Origin: Mytilus edulis
Lineage: Eukaryota > Mollusca > Bivalvia > Mytilida > Mytilidae
Assembly: GCF_963676685.1 (NCBI RefSeq)
Contig: NC_092349.1
Span: 39,104,293 to 39,168,292, forward strand
Length of the DNA stretch: 64,000 nucleotides
Direction: 5' to 3'
In this document: positions 34,901-47,129 of the stretch, in pieces
Layout of the letters: every line of letters starts with the position of its first letter
How positions within the stretch are numbered: position 1 is the stretch's first letter
Notes under the pieces: generated by a model
What the model was told of the DNA's origin: nothing
The model's database searches: none
What the model saw: only the letters and a program-made list of their open reading frames with translations
Position numbers and translations under genes: made by a program

Positions 34901-37900
34901 GATGCTCCGCAGGGCGCAGCTTTATACGACCGCAGTGGTCCAACCCTGAACGGTTGGGGCAAGTATAGACACAAAATTCAAGCTGGAAACAGCTCTGAAT
35001 TTGGATTGTGATTAAATAGTTGACACAGCATAGGTTTCTGACACAGAATGAATGTGGTCTTATGAACTTAAATTTTTTTTTGGCTTTTGAGCAATTAACT
35101 ATGCTGTTGAATATTAATCCTTTCAAAGAAAAAATATTTGAAGAAATTTTCTTTTTAAATTCTGAAATCTGAAATGAGAAAAAAAATTGACCCCCACCCC
35201 AACTTAATTTTCACTTCTCCCTTTCCCTTATTCCAAAAATGATCTCAATTCAAATTTCTAATAGAGTTTGCAACAATAACTACTCATTTAAATACATCAT
35301 AAAATATTAAAATATAAAATGTCATACAGTCATGGTTAAAATTAATATTAATTAATAGTAACTTCTAAAAAAATAAATGGGGATTTGGACACAGATGATG
35401 CCCCCCACTAGCATATAACGTTATTAAGGGACATAACTCAAGAACTGTAAAAGTGAAGCTGCCAAAAAATTGAACTTAAACTGAGTTTAGAGGTTATAAG
35501 CATTATATACACATTTATTTCATTAAATTTAGTTGAGACAAACTTAAGTTAAGAGAACAGAAACTAAAAAATTCTTCAATTTTTCCACTTGGAAAGGGGC
35601 ATAACCCTAGAATGGTAATCAAAGTGCTTGTAATCACTGAATGGTAAAGCAGGGCTCACGCTACCAGGCGACTTGGGCGAAGAAGTCGCCTTCCCGACCG
35701 TCACTTCGCTTTCCCCGACCCCCAAAAGCGAAATCAAGTCGCCCTGTTCTTGACGATAGTCGCTTTCAGTCGCTTCCGTCATCGGACATTTTCAATTTTT
35801 ACCAAGTTGATGAAACATCAATTTTTTACTGATAATTAAAGAAATTCAGACATAAACGATTCATTATCTTTAGAAAAGAGGTTGAAGCATTGTCTTCGCA
35901 GTGTGTAGCAGGTTATTTGATAAAAATACAACTTTTTATCACTTGTGCATTTCCGCAAGTTTCGATGCTTGTTACTCGAAAACGTACATCAACCTAAATT
36001 TCGGCGGCAAAATAAGTTTGTTACTTCATTTAAACGTGACAAAAGTTGCCTCCAGTAAATGTTTAATCCATTTATTGCATTAAAACCGTCATGTTCCTTT
36101 CCAAATAACTTGTCAAACATCGTTTATTTTTGTAAATTTTCTTGCATTCGTCCGCCATTGACCGATTTCTAAACTACGGATCTGAACCGGACCAGCTATG
36201 AATGGAACAGCTGACAGAAGAATATTGATCCCAAAGGGGAAAATTACGCATTCCACACGCATTAAGAGACTTTTGGTTACATCTAATTGATTGGTGTATA
36301 TAATTCCCTATATTTTTTTATGGATTGTTTCAAACTACATGAACTATTGATTAAAGTTGCTTAACTCTGAGACTATTATACTAATATCAATATATTATGG
36401 CCCAGCTTAATAACTTTTATATTTTTTTATGAGAAACACTGAATTTCATACACAAGATAATTTTTAATTAAATTGTAATTGATATATTATAATTTCTTTA
36501 CATTTTTTAAAATATTTTTTTTTTTTTTAGTGCTAGATATCTAGTTGGTAGCTTCTCACAAGAACCTTAAGTTTCAAATGTTACTTTAATTGTAATTTTT
36601 TACTCATATGAATTGAACAACATAAAAAGAACATAATTTACATATGGCCCTTTATACTATTGTAAAATCCAAACATTGTAGCGCACCGCTTGAATGAGCA
36701 CTTCTCTTTCAAATCTCACCACTTCTCCCTATCAGTTTCAAAAAGAGAAGTCACTTCTCCCTATAATTCTGAAGTAGTGTGAGCCCTGGTAAAGACTGCT
36801 TTAATTTATCAGTTGGTAGTAAAGTGAACATTGCATTGTATATATTGTATATATAGCATTGATTTAAGTTGATTCAACTTCTAATCTGGACAAAGAAAGA
36901 TAACTCCAATTTTCAAAGAAGATTATATAAAGCATTGGTTTTAGATGATTCAACAACCATTCTGGACAAAGAAAGATAACTCCAATTATTGACTTGAAAC
37001 TACAAAAATGTGTTTTTGGCCCCTTTATGGCCCTTTATTCCTATTACTGTTTGCCCCATAACCCTCAAAATATATATCTCAACCTTCTACTTATGGTATT
37101 TAAAATTGTGGTACAATTTCAGAACAATTGAAATACTTATACACAACTTATTGTTCTGACACTAGATAAATGCTATTTTTGGGCCCTGTGGGCCCCTAAC
37201 CTTTGGGACCATAACCCCCAAAATCAATTCCAAGCTTCCTTTTGTGGTAATAAACATTGTGTTAAAATTTTATTGATGTCTGTTTACTTATACTAAAGTT
37301 ATTATCATCCGTCTTTCGGACGACGCTGACAACAAAGTGATACCAATATACGACCGCAAATTTTTTTGCTGTTGTATAAAAATATTTTGGCCATTATGGC
37401 CTTCTTCATTTGAATAAACATTGAAACAACGATTACATTGCTTGGATGCTATTAATTACACAGTGTGTAACGAATTTATCCTGATTTTGTTATATATTAC
37501 ATATTATTATATTCAAATTAAATATTAGAACAATATCAACCAAATATATTTAGATATTTAATCTAAAACTGTGAAAAATTAAAAACATTAGGACTATAAA
37601 GCAATGGTGTAAGGGAGATAATTCCAATTGACGTAATAAATAAGGGAGATAATGCGAATTGATGTAATAAAAAATTGTACTGAAATTTATTTGGACAATA
37701 CCAGCCAATCAAATTGCAAGAAATTACTCTAAATCAGGATAAATTACGCTATAAGTACATGAAGTACTACTATAAATTTCATTTTTCAGCATTTGGACTC
37801 AACACAATATAAGAACAATTTGAAAATATTCATAAAAAGAGAAAAAAATCAAGGCAAATGAAAATTATAGTTGTAATTATCAAGTAATGTATCCAAGCAA

Positions 37901-40900
37901 TGTAACTTTTGTTGGCTGAAGAGTATGGAAAATTGTCATATAGTTTTAAATAAAAAAAATTTTAATTAAATTCCTAGATCAAACAGACAGTCAGGGGCAT
38001 GACTTAAACAACTAAACATCAAAATTACCTATAAGATAAATACAAGACTCTTTAAAATGGTTTTATAAAGGTTACTTTTGTAAATTTCATTTCATTTACA
38101 GATTTTACTAGCATTAACTAATTTCCCTTAAGCCCTAAAAATAAGTAATCGCACTAATATATTTATCCACAATGTGTTTTACAGAGTAAAATGCCTTCAT
38201 TTGCATGCCAAAACTGACAGTTCAAAATATCACTCTACACCATCCCTTATTGCTATTATTCATATCTTTTTCTTGTTCCCAATCACAATGTATATTCTAA
38301 CAACCTTTTAGCCCTTTTCTTTGCTGTCCTGATTTCTGCCTCTGTTTGGTTCTTCTCCAGCTTCTTCTGATATTCTGCATCAGCATTATCCTAAACAAAA
38401 ATATATATTCAGCATATACTGTATTGAAATTTCTTTTTATTTTCCAAGAATGTAGGTAATACTGTAAAAGAATCAATCCATTTTTAGAGATGTCTTTCAA
38501 GTGTTGACATTTACTCTTCCCTTTGTTGTTCTTTTTGCATATATGTGTGTGGATTTTTTTTTTGATATTCGTAAAACATCCATAATCTGGTTTTTATGAT
38601 TTAATATTCATGCTTGGTGATAGTGAATATTTTGTTTAATTGGCTAAAGCACATTTAAGTCAACTGTATTTATGTATAATGAAGCTATAAAAAAAAAGCA
38701 GTAACCCATGAGTAGTAACATACCTTTGTATGAACTTGTTATCTTTCCATCCATTGTTAATAGTTATACTAAGTGTATTTTATGCATCAAAGCATACAGT
38801 GTACCATGAATGTTTATATCAAACAAAGTATAAATTTTCTATAGGTATGCATGCAAAGCATTTAATCGTGAAATACTATTTATAAGATGAATATTAGAAA
38901 TAAAATTTGCTTAAAGAAATATTGTAAGTCCTGTTTCTGTCTGTTTCAGGTACATATTCCAGAGTACATAACAAATTTCTGGAAATAACATTCATCATGT
39001 TCATCAGATTACAAAATTTGAAAATTCAAATACATTTAACATTTGTTATTACCAAGGTCAACTGATACTAAAAAGTAGGACCAATTCCTACTACATGTCA
39101 ACCTCACCTGTAGGGTTTTGAATGATTGCATAATTTATTAATTGACAAATACATATAAACGCTTACAAATTTACCATTTAAATTTCATGAATGTTAAGAC
39201 TGAGACAGTTTTTAGGTTCATGCAATCAAAATCTTATGAATTGACATGATATCTAAATCTTCCAAGGCTTATCACTACCTTTTTTGATACACAAAATATA
39301 GTGCATTGATCATAACATTCTATACATCCTATCCATAAACATTTCCAGATATTTATCGATGTAATATATGCTCAGATATTCAAGGCACAAAATGATGTTA
39401 CACTTGTGAGGAAAATTACATAACTTTTGCAATGTGCATGCACAGTAATCTAATATTTGTTCTAAAAATATAAATGATGTCATTGCTAAAGTCATCTTTA
39501 AAACTCATTGAAGTTATCTTCCTTTGTCTAGAATTGCTGTTAAATCAACTACAACTAATGCAATATTTAATTTTAATGCCCACTGTTAAATTGAAGCAAT
39601 CTTTACCCTCAGCGCTTACAAGCACCTTGATTCTTGAAAGTGATCTGTCAAAAAAAAATTGTTGTATAGATTCTATTGACAGGTATTGTTGTATATATAC
39701 ATCTAGCATTATCATGATTATGAATAAGTATTGTGCATATACAACAGGTGTTTATTAATCTTACTCGTTCAAATTTTTCATCTACATATTTCTGCCTAGC
39801 ATATTCTCTCCGCCTTACTCCTCGGTAAACATGGAAATCTCCACTTCCTGCTCCTGCGCTGGAACCTGTCAAGAAATGGCAAAAATGCTAGAAAATGGGT
39901 GCAATTATCTTAAATACAGGTAGATGTTATCCTGTATGAAAAGTATTTTGTAATGTGGTAATATTAGTAATAAAAAATCTTAATACATAACATATATATA
40001 TTGTAGTGTAAATTCAGAATTTTATGCATGTTACAGTGTAAATCACCACTACTAATATAGTTGGCGCTGCTTCATAGAGGTGGTGAAAATCATTTAAATG
40101 TGACATGCTGAAAAAAAAGTAATGATAGACTGTACAAAAGTCAAAACTGCATGTGAGGTCTGTAACAAATAAATCATTGTATTTCATTTAAATATTTTTT
40201 ACCTCACCATTTTGTAGTGTTTGAATGTTCCATTACCCCCACTAGGAAGTAAAGTTGGATTGTCTTTGTTGTGTGTTTTATACATATATATAATATCTTT
40301 TATTTGTATAGGTTCTTTTTTACTCTCCATGCTCTCCTGGAAGGTATATTTCTGGGTCCTACTAAAATGCGCCCGGGGAACAGAAAAAGCGCCCAGAGAA
40401 AACAGGGTTGGCAAAAACCCGGGTTTTATGAGTATTGCCCAGCCCAGTGGGAAATACTGGGAAAACCCGGGTTTTAGTGGGTAATACTGGGCAATACTGG
40501 GTAATATAAAATACTGGTCTGAATTTTATAGAGTATTCAGTGATAAAACACAAATGTTATACATTCGAGATATATATAACCAATTTTGTTTATTTGGATT
40601 GGTAAAACTGTAAATATAAAGCAAAAATTGTTTTTTTTTAAATATATAAACAATAACTCCTATTAAGGATTAACAATTACATGTAAGAAAAATTATATTT
40701 ACATAATGTCTATGTACTGTCACTGGTTCATTCCCTCTATTCCCACTTTTTATAAATCTGGTAAGAAAAGGTAAAATTTCATGTTGGAATAGAAGGAAAA
40801 CTTGTGCAAACAAAGGATTATACTGTACAAACATTTTTTAATCAACTGTTAATTGACCAGGTTTTTTTTTATTAGAACAGGTAATAAGTTATTTTTGCAT

Positions 40901-43900
40901 CTGTTTAAATTCTGTTTTTTTTTTTAAACAAGATAAATAATGAAGTAAAGTTAACAGTTTTCACCCATTATTTTACATCTTTGATTATTGGTCCAAGTAA
41001 TTATATTTTAAAGTATACTTTTATTCCACATCTTAAGCCAACAGGAATCACCAAAAGCATTAAATTATCGTTTATTTAAAGTTACTTTGGAGTTTGAGAA
41101 ACATTTATTTTGGATGACCGGCAGATATCCTTATTTCTTAAATTTGGAACTTTGAACATGAAATCTCCAAAAGAAACTGGAAGATGGCAAAACATAGAAA
41201 GAGAAAACAGAAAATGTGTATTGTGTAATTCAGATGCCATTGGTGATGAATACCATTACATTTTTAATTGTTCAGCTTTCGATAATTATAGAAAACAATG
41301 TATTGCATTTTACAATTATTATTATAGAAATAGAACAAACACATTGAAGTTTTATGACTTAATGATCATGAATTCCCCAAAATGTACAGAACTGAACGAA
41401 CTTTGTAAACTTATTAAGGAGATCAATAACAAATTGAACTTTTCTGGGTGAACAATTGTGAATGCCTCTATCTACATTCATACATTATTTATTTATGTAA
41501 TTGTATTGAAATATGTATAATTATCTCTATACCTTTCTGTAATTTGGTTTGTGAGAATAAAGATATATATATATATACATATAAGATTATACTTGGTTAT
41601 AATATTATTTATATCATGATTTATTAGTAAAGCAGACAATTTTTTAAAGTTACAAATTCAAAGATTTAAAAATAAATCTGACTCCAATCTATTTATCATA
41701 ATTTTTCTTCATTTTTAAGTACAAATTCAAAAGTTTAAAAATAAATCTAACTCCAATCTATTTATCATAATTTTTCTCTATTTCTAAGTATCAATTTGAT
41801 GAAAAAAGAAACATATTACAAATAAACAAGGTATTATACCCAAACAGTGTACATGGTGTACCAAATATGTTATGCTTTAAAAAAAAAAATACAGGTAAAT
41901 CTTAGGTGAAATTCTAATTAACCCTGATTGTTATAAAAACAAATTATTTATCAAAACATCTATTGTTATTTGCAAGTGGGAATAGAAGGAATAGTATTTT
42001 TAAAAAGTGGGAATAGGAGGAAGACACCCTGTCACTAATTAGTAAATAATTATTCAGATTAGAATGCAGATTTGTTTATGTAACAATAATCAGCCCTTTC
42101 AATTCTATATTTGTTAATGGTATGACCCCTTAGGGTGTTTATTTAGCAATATGAATGTATAACATTTGAAATGAACAATTCACTAAAACATTGCAATATA
42201 TTTTTTTCTTTCAAAGTATGGATTAATATAGAAACAATGCTTGGTAATTAACAAGGTTTCCTTAAATGTGCAAATCTTGTATTTTGTCTATATAGAAGGG
42301 AATGAAATTGAATTTTTCATTCTTTTAGAAATGACTGTCAATGGTTATCTGTATAAAAAGTAAATTTAGCTGTAATACTATGAAACTACACCAAGACTTA
42401 ACTATTTTGTGTTAAAATAAGCTTAAAAAATCATATTGCCCAGTATTGCCCAGGATTCCCCATTTCTTAGAGTATTGCCCAGCCCGGGAAAACCCGGGTT
42501 TTCCCACCCGGTAATTCCCGGGCGGGTAATACTTTGCCAACCCTGAGAGAAAATATATAGATATTTTATTGGCATGAGACAACTTTGTTAAGTTATGGAC
42601 ATAGATTTTTTTTTATTTTAGACAAGTAATTTGCAAATTCATATAAAAGACCTTTGTAATAAAGCACAAAAACAAGTATGAATATTTCAATTTTAACAAA
42701 AATATATGAATACCATTTCGAAAGACTGATAATAATGGATCACAGTTTATGCGGAAGATTTATAACAAGTAAGACATCAAAAGACATGTTTTTTCAAAAA
42801 CGATATCAAAATGAAAAAAGTATGTATAAGACAACTCAAATTTCACAGATAAATATTAATTTAATCAAAATCAAAAGAGGTACACATAATAAATCGGCAA
42901 AAAAGCAGTACTATACATGTACAGTAGTTAAAATAAGGGGGTAAAAAGCAGGTGTTTGGTTTAAATCTAAGTCTAAGCATTAAAACCCTGATAACCATAG
43001 CCATTGAAACAGTTTTAGTTTTATAAAAAGATATAATAAATCTATCTCAGCATCTGTATAAAAAAATGTTCACCATGCAGTTGCGAAAATATAAGACCTC
43101 AGGCACCGATTATTTTTAGTAACAAAATATACATATCCCCATTTATATTAAGGACAAAACAAGCAATGATTAGTTATTTTTTAAGGAAAAAAAAAATTGT
43201 TATAAAATATTATTATTTTCTTCTCCCGTGCGCTAATTTTCTTCTCCGGGCGCTTTTTCTTTTCCCCGGGCGCTTTTTCTTTCCCCAGGCGCTTTTTAGT
43301 AGGACCGATATTTCTTGTGTATGTTCCTTTTTACCCTTCAAGCCCTTCGAATTCTGGAAGATAGATTTTAGGTTGTTTTTTTCATTGTGTATTTTAGTAT
43401 GTTCTTTTATTCCTTCTGAAAAGTATGTTTTAGTTGTCTTCATTGTGTGTTTGAGCATATTTTTAACCCCTTCTGGAATGTTAACTTCATTGTGTTCCTG
43501 TTAAATAGTTGGGTTTTTTTACCCCTTAAGAAGGTAAATATTTGGGTTATTTTTACTGTGTTTGTGTATGGTCTTTTTTATTCCTTCTAGAAATAAATTT
43601 AGGTCAACTTGATTTGTTCATCTATTCTAGATAAATCTTTCCTTTTACCCCAAACATTTCTTATAAATTCCAGTGGATCACGAGGCTTTCTTTCTTGTGA
43701 TGACTCAGGAATAAAAACTTCTTTTGACTGAAAACAGAAAATAATTTAAATTTATTATCATAAATTGTGAAAGAAATATTCCTTAATGAATTATTCAAAA
43801 TTTAAAGTCATATAAATTTTCATGATTTCACACACTAAATTTTTAATCATTTTTTTTACATTGTTTTAAAGAGCTGTGAGGAGAAAATGCACCTGACCAT

Positions 43901-46076
43901 TAGCATGATTAGCCAATGTGGTTAAAATCAACAATTTTCTTTGAATGAAGAAGCAACACAACTCTTGCCAATAAACAACAAAATTACCCTTCAAAACGTT
44001 AAACAAGCTGCACACAAGAGTGTCATGCTGAAGTGACAAAGACGATGGTAGATAGGCAACACTGGAAGAGACCTTTTTGATATACATGTAACACCATATA
44101 TATCATGTATATGTCAAAAACATCCCAATCTTTGATTTCCCTCCCAACAAAAAAAATCTTCAGTATCTTCATACAATTAAGAACTGGTTATTCCACGCTA
44201 AATTACTACAAACAACACACAGGGCAAAACACCACCGAGTTATGCAGCTGTGGAACTATGAATGTTACAGAGAAGAAATGTACCACCCAATTACTGAGGA
44301 AATCAAATCCGTAATATAAACACAGGCACCCTACTAGCTACTAGCTAGATTAGAACAAGAACACACAGAAGAATATGAACGGAAGTTAGAAATCATTTTG
44401 GTCTTCCTTGCAAAAACAGGAGGATTTGAATTACCAGAATATCTGCAACCTCAATCGCAACAGCAAAAACAAAATTAAAGTACGTACTGTACCTGGAGGA
44501 AATTACATGGAGGAAGATTCACATAAGGCGTAATATGCACCAATGAGAACAGTTGTGCCATAATGCCATAAGATTGAGGATACTTTATTGCAAAAAGCAT
44601 ACATCTGCTATAACAACGAAAACATACAGTACACACAGAGAGGATGTAATCTCATACTCCCAACACTGATTCTGGTGTAGCACAGTGTCACACTGTGAAA
44701 CACAGACTTCCCTCCCAAAAAACACCAAGTAATTACTCCCATCTGGGAGGGTTTTATGACCCGTTGATTGCAGTTAAAAGTAATAAAAATCAACAAAGCA
44801 CGACTGCATGGTCTGACAGTGACATATACATGTCAACTTCTTCCCATTTCAATCATTTCCTATTTAGTTTCTATTTCTGAAAGCTATAAAAAAGGGTGAA
44901 TGAAATTATTTTAAAAAATTATATACAAAAAGTATTTTTAGATTGGAAAATTATTTACATTCTTTCATAATCTCATAATTAAGAATGGCAACTTGATATT
45001 TACAATAAGTTGCATTTATAGTCAGTTTAAACATATAGATATTAATATATACATGGTTTAAAAAACAATAGTAATGATACAAAAAAAAATGAATAAAATA
45101 AAATAATGTTGATAAATTTCATACATATTATATTTAAATAATCTTTATTTATTATTTAAATTTATATAAAATAAAAAATGAATAAATTCAATTAAAATAT
45201 ACTGATATATATGTCTTTATTTTCTATTAAGTATACTCCACTTACTTGTGATGTTTTGTGTTTTGTTTGTTTTAATAATGTTTCTTAGCTCTGTATGAAA
45301 AACCAACACTGTCAGAACAAATGCTGAATATATTTTTAATAAAAAAAAGTTGTGCAGGATTCTTTAATAAAATCAGATTATAATATGTCTCTGATTAAAT
45401 TTAACAAATCTCACACTTTTCATCATTTTTGTGACTGTCATTTAATGACAGGAAACACAAGAAATGTTTATTGTAGTCATTAACTACTGGCACACTTCAA
45501 AGGTAAACATAGCAATAAAAATCATGGTGTTGGGAGAAACCACACCAAGGTAATAAACAATTAAGGAGTTTAAGGGAGGAATTACTCCAAGTTTCTCCCA
45601 ATTTCCTCCCAAGATTTGGAGAGTGTTGCTGGAGTTTCCTGGTGTGACACCAAGTTTTTACACAGTGTAGGGAGTATGAGATTACATCCTCTCTGTGTGT
45701 ACTGTATTTACAACATGACAAATGATAAACAGTAGAGATCAAACTATATATAAATCATTATAAGAAAACAAATAACGTTAAGTGACAATATGTGATCTGA
45801 CTTACCATGCAGATGTAGATTTAATAGAATTTTTGTTTATCACTTGATTTCAACCTCTCAGAATAGTCATTACATTTAGGTGTTATCCCTCATTTGAAGA
45901 GATGTTCCCAACCTGACGAAGAAGAACCTATTAAACCCAATGATACGCCGTTTACTGTGATAGAACCTTTCTTAACTTACTGGATTCTTCATTAATTTGT
46001 CAAGTCTCATTTTCTGTAATTCTGCAGGAGTTTTTGCAACAACAACATTTTTCTCATTTTTTTCTTTTCCGTCCAT
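31974..46076 (-). CDS. PRKRIP1: PRKR-interacting protein 1 homologue (PRKRIP1), six exons, complete
   Basis: Exons: 46076-45981, 43727-43649, 39865-39765, 38390-38305, 34386-34319, 32215-31974. All joins have GT/AG sites and agreeing phases, giving 223 residues (human 184). E1 starts [20 protein letters not shown] and ends [10 protein letters not shown]2 gives EVFIPESS and [10 protein letters not shown]3 gives the family signature [15 protein letters not shown] then RRREY. E4 gives [10 protein letters not shown] and KKRAKR. E5 is a Lys/Glu-rich helix. E6 is an acidic tail ([12 protein letters not shown]) ending [14 protein letters not shown]. The human protein is a nuclear double-stranded-RNA-binding protein that inhibits PKR and is found in spliceosomes as a long helix. 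The conserved part covers the first ~150 residues; the acidic tail is longer than in human. Introns hold many transposons, but no exon is damaged. Confidence 0.95.
32649..32851. mobile_element. 203-bp MITE in PRKRIP1 intron 5
   Basis: Ends GAGGGACGTAAAGGGG and, from the right, GAGGGTGGTAAAGGGT are inverted. ATAGAA flanks both sides (32643-32648 and 32852-32857). The interior has several CACG-containing short repeats (CACGAAA, GCACGTGAAA). Confidence 0.65.
33690..34000 (+). repeat. Two diverged ~175-bp direct repeat units
   Basis: Shared blocks are ATATTTGATATGCA / TATTTGATATGCAG and CTCTTATCATTGTTCATTGACTT / CTCTTCATTCATGGCTCATTGACTT. Weakly conserved dispersed repeat. Confidence 0.5.
34126..34295 (+). 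repeat. Mytilid-type dispersed repeat (GGAAATGTGTCAAAGAGACA)
   Basis: AATGGAAATGGGAAATGTGT, CAAAGAGACAACAATCCGAC and GCACCCGGAGGTGTCCTTCA. I recognise it as a recurrent mussel repeat. It ends about 20 bp from PRKRIP1 exon 5 (34319-34386). Confidence 0.65.
35650..36788. mobile_element. 1.14-kb non-autonomous inverted-repeat element, GTAAAG duplication
   Basis: Ends CAGGGCTCACGCTAC and, from the right, CAGGGCTCACACTAC. An exact 6-bp duplication GTAAAG lies at 35644-35649 and 36789-36794. The CAGGG start suggests hAT (usually 8 bp), so the superfamily is uncertain. Subterminal motifs TCGCC/GTCGC on the left and CACTTCTCCCTAT on the right differ between ends. Short frames within show no transposase. 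Confidence 0.78.
36870..37005 (+). repeat. Direct repeat around CTGGACAAAGAAAGATAACT
   Basis: CTGGACAAAGAAAGATAACTCCAATT occurs at about 36885 and 36962, each preceded by a GATT(T)AAG.TGATTCAAC block. Part of the surrounding dispersed element. Confidence 0.7.
37976..38010 (+). repeat. Single terminus resembling the CAGTCAGGGG family
   Basis: AGATCAAACAGACAGTCAGGGGCATGAC resembles the left border of the element at 52150, including its flank TAGATCAAA. The opposite end was not found, so this is a remnant or chance. Confidence 0.35.
41060..41575 (+). pseudogene. 3' end of a CR1-like LINE inside the hAT-like element
   Basis: The frame at 41110-41451 reads [36 protein letters not shown] and NYRKQC, the CxxC...H...C tail shared with 9570-9817 and 22866-23165. 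A UTR ends in AATAAAGATATATATATATA. 5'-truncated copy; the upstream edge is uncertain. Confidence 0.75.
41648..41795 (+). repeat. Two ~72-bp tandem copies
   Basis: TACAAATTCAAAGATTTAAA...ATCTATTTATCATAATTTTT is repeated at 41650 and about 41721 with a few substitutions. Confidence 0.85.
44105..44480 (+). pseudogene. 3'-terminal fragment of a LINE ORF2
   Basis: The frame gives [20 protein letters not shown] and [15 protein letters not shown], then after a break [15 protein letters not shown] and [13 protein letters not shown]. This is the pattern of a non-LTR retrotransposon C-terminus (LRTGH-x-L...C-x-CG). A CTAGCTACTAGCTAG stretch lies in the middle. 5'-truncated and frameshifted; the family differs from the CR1-like tails elsewhere in the window. 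Confidence 0.65.
44627..45704. mobile_element. 1.08-kb inverted-repeat element with TA flanks (Tc1/mariner-type MITE)
   Basis: CAGTACACACAGAGAGGATG then TAATCTCATACTCCC at 44627 is repeated in reverse at 45704, with one mismatch over the first ~40 bp. TA precedes and follows. Inner text (CTCCC, TTGGGAG) is also partly self-complementary. No transposase. Located in PRKRIP1 intron 1. Confidence 0.82.
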
Positions 46077-47129
46077 TTTCAAACCGGATATCTAGTACTT
46101 TCACTAATTTCGGATACAAATGTCGGGTATGTTTGCAAAAAAAACCTGGGTGAACCTGATTGTGAATTTATTTTACTCATGAGCAGTTGGAACGGAAAAT
46201 TGTATGATAATTTGTAAGTTATCATATTTCTTCTGTGCAATGTATCCCTTATATGCTGTATGATATATAATCAAAAATAATCAAAAAAATAAAATCCGGA
46301 TTTTCAACATCTTGTTCAATCCCGAGGACTTCCGATAAAAAATCTTTGGATTTTCATTGGTTATAAATTGTGCCATATACAAAATTCAAATGGTCATGAA
46401 AATGGTAAACAAAGCTGACAATTTATGTCTTTGCTGCTTGCAATTAAGTCATTTAATCCAATTACCCAGTTAAACATACTTTTAAATATGTACTTATCAA
46501 ATTTGACATAGCAAAAAAAATATACACGAAGTAGTTTAGAGTGGACCAGTAGGATGAGTCTCATAAAGGCTAAAACCATGCATGGTTTTCTAATGACAAA
46601 TTGATGTCTGCCGATAAAGCTTCCTCATGTTTCTAAACTGTTTGATATTGGGCAACTCAAAATATTGGCTAAGAATAACCAGTCTTCTCTCAAAAGCAAT
46701 CACAGTTACTCAATTTTATTACGGCTCAATATATATCCTCCACTCCCCAAAGTTCGTCCACCTAACGAATATTGCGGTGCATTTTCAGATACGTTTCCCG
46801 TATATTCCCTATAATTTGCAGTAATAAAGATTCAATAAAATTCTAATCTTTGCATGAAAAAGAATCAACAGAAGACCGTAGTATAACGGAAATGCAAAAG
46901 TGAACACTTACTTGAAATCAATGCCTGTTCTACTTTCGCCCCTCAAGTTCGTCCACCGGATGTACAACCTTGTTACGTCACACAGGTTAGGCCAAACACA
47001 TTGCATTTTCGCATTTTTTGTTCAAAGTTAATTTAAAAGGGTAAGTATTGAAAAAAATCAACAAAAATTAAATAATTTACAATAAAATTTTCAACAAGTA
47101 ATTATAACAAGAAAATTTGGCAAAATTGT
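46077..47129. other. Region upstream of PRKRIP1
   Basis: Contains the PRKRIP1 promoter, presumably within the first few hundred bases above 46076; no TATA box is evident. GTTCGTCCACC occurs at 46754 and 46947. TTACGTCA, a CRE-like site, is at about 46972, and a good splice donor consensus AAAAGGGTAAGT is near 47035-47046. That may mark a 5' non-coding exon on the plus strand, but nothing confirms it. Confidence 0.35.

Larger units (their letters stand above)
34885..37385. mobile_element. Dispersed molluscan element, interrupted by a hAT-like insertion
   Basis: Left: AGATGCTCCGCAGGGCGCAG, TTTATACGACCGCA, then GGGGCAAGTATAGACACAAA. Right: TATACGACCGCAAATTTTTT then TGTTGTATAAAA. TTATACGACCGCA-type text occurs at both ends. 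A very common mussel repeat from memory, with no coding capacity seen. The element at 35650-36788 was inserted into it: deleting that element and one GTAAAG restores continuous repeat text. Confidence 0.6.
40403..42545. mobile_element. hAT-like element nested in the above, exact 8-bp duplication AGAGAAAA
   Basis: Ends CAGGGTTGGCAAAAACCCGG and CAGGGTTGGCAAAGTATTAC (from the right). Exact duplications AGAGAAAA lie at 40395-40402 and 42546-42553. Both ends are rich in ACCCGGGTTTT and GTATTGCCCAG repeats in both orientations, likely transposase-binding subterminal repeats. The interior carries a LINE tail and a short tandem duplication; no transposase was seen, so it is non-autonomous. Confidence 0.9.
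40354..43307. mobile_element. Inverted-repeat element with 8-bp duplication ATATTTCT, hosting another hAT-like element
   Basis: Ends GGGTCCTACTAAAATGCGCC (left) and CGGTCCTACTAAAAAGCGCC (from the right), followed by repeated GCGCCCGGGGAA-AGAAAAA units. ATATTTCT lies at 40346-40353 and 43308-43315. Without the nested 2.14-kb element and its duplication it would be about 0.8 kb. The 8-bp duplication suggests the hAT group. Located in PRKRIP1 intron 2. Confidence 0.78.
40206..43590. repeat. Degenerate ~60-bp minisatellite split by element insertions
   Basis: On both sides of the 40354-43307 element, diverged units carry a (G)TGTGTxTTTxAxxATGTTCxTTTTTACxC-TTC pattern (40206-40353, and about six units at 43316-43590). 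The ATATTTCT duplication falls within a unit. Unit boundaries are approximate. Confidence 0.5.

Noticed and set aside
46961..47046. Plus-strand 5' exon of the right-hand gene with donor near 47041
   Set aside because: A CRE-like TTACGTCA and a good donor are present, but there is no ATG or linking exon to confirm it.
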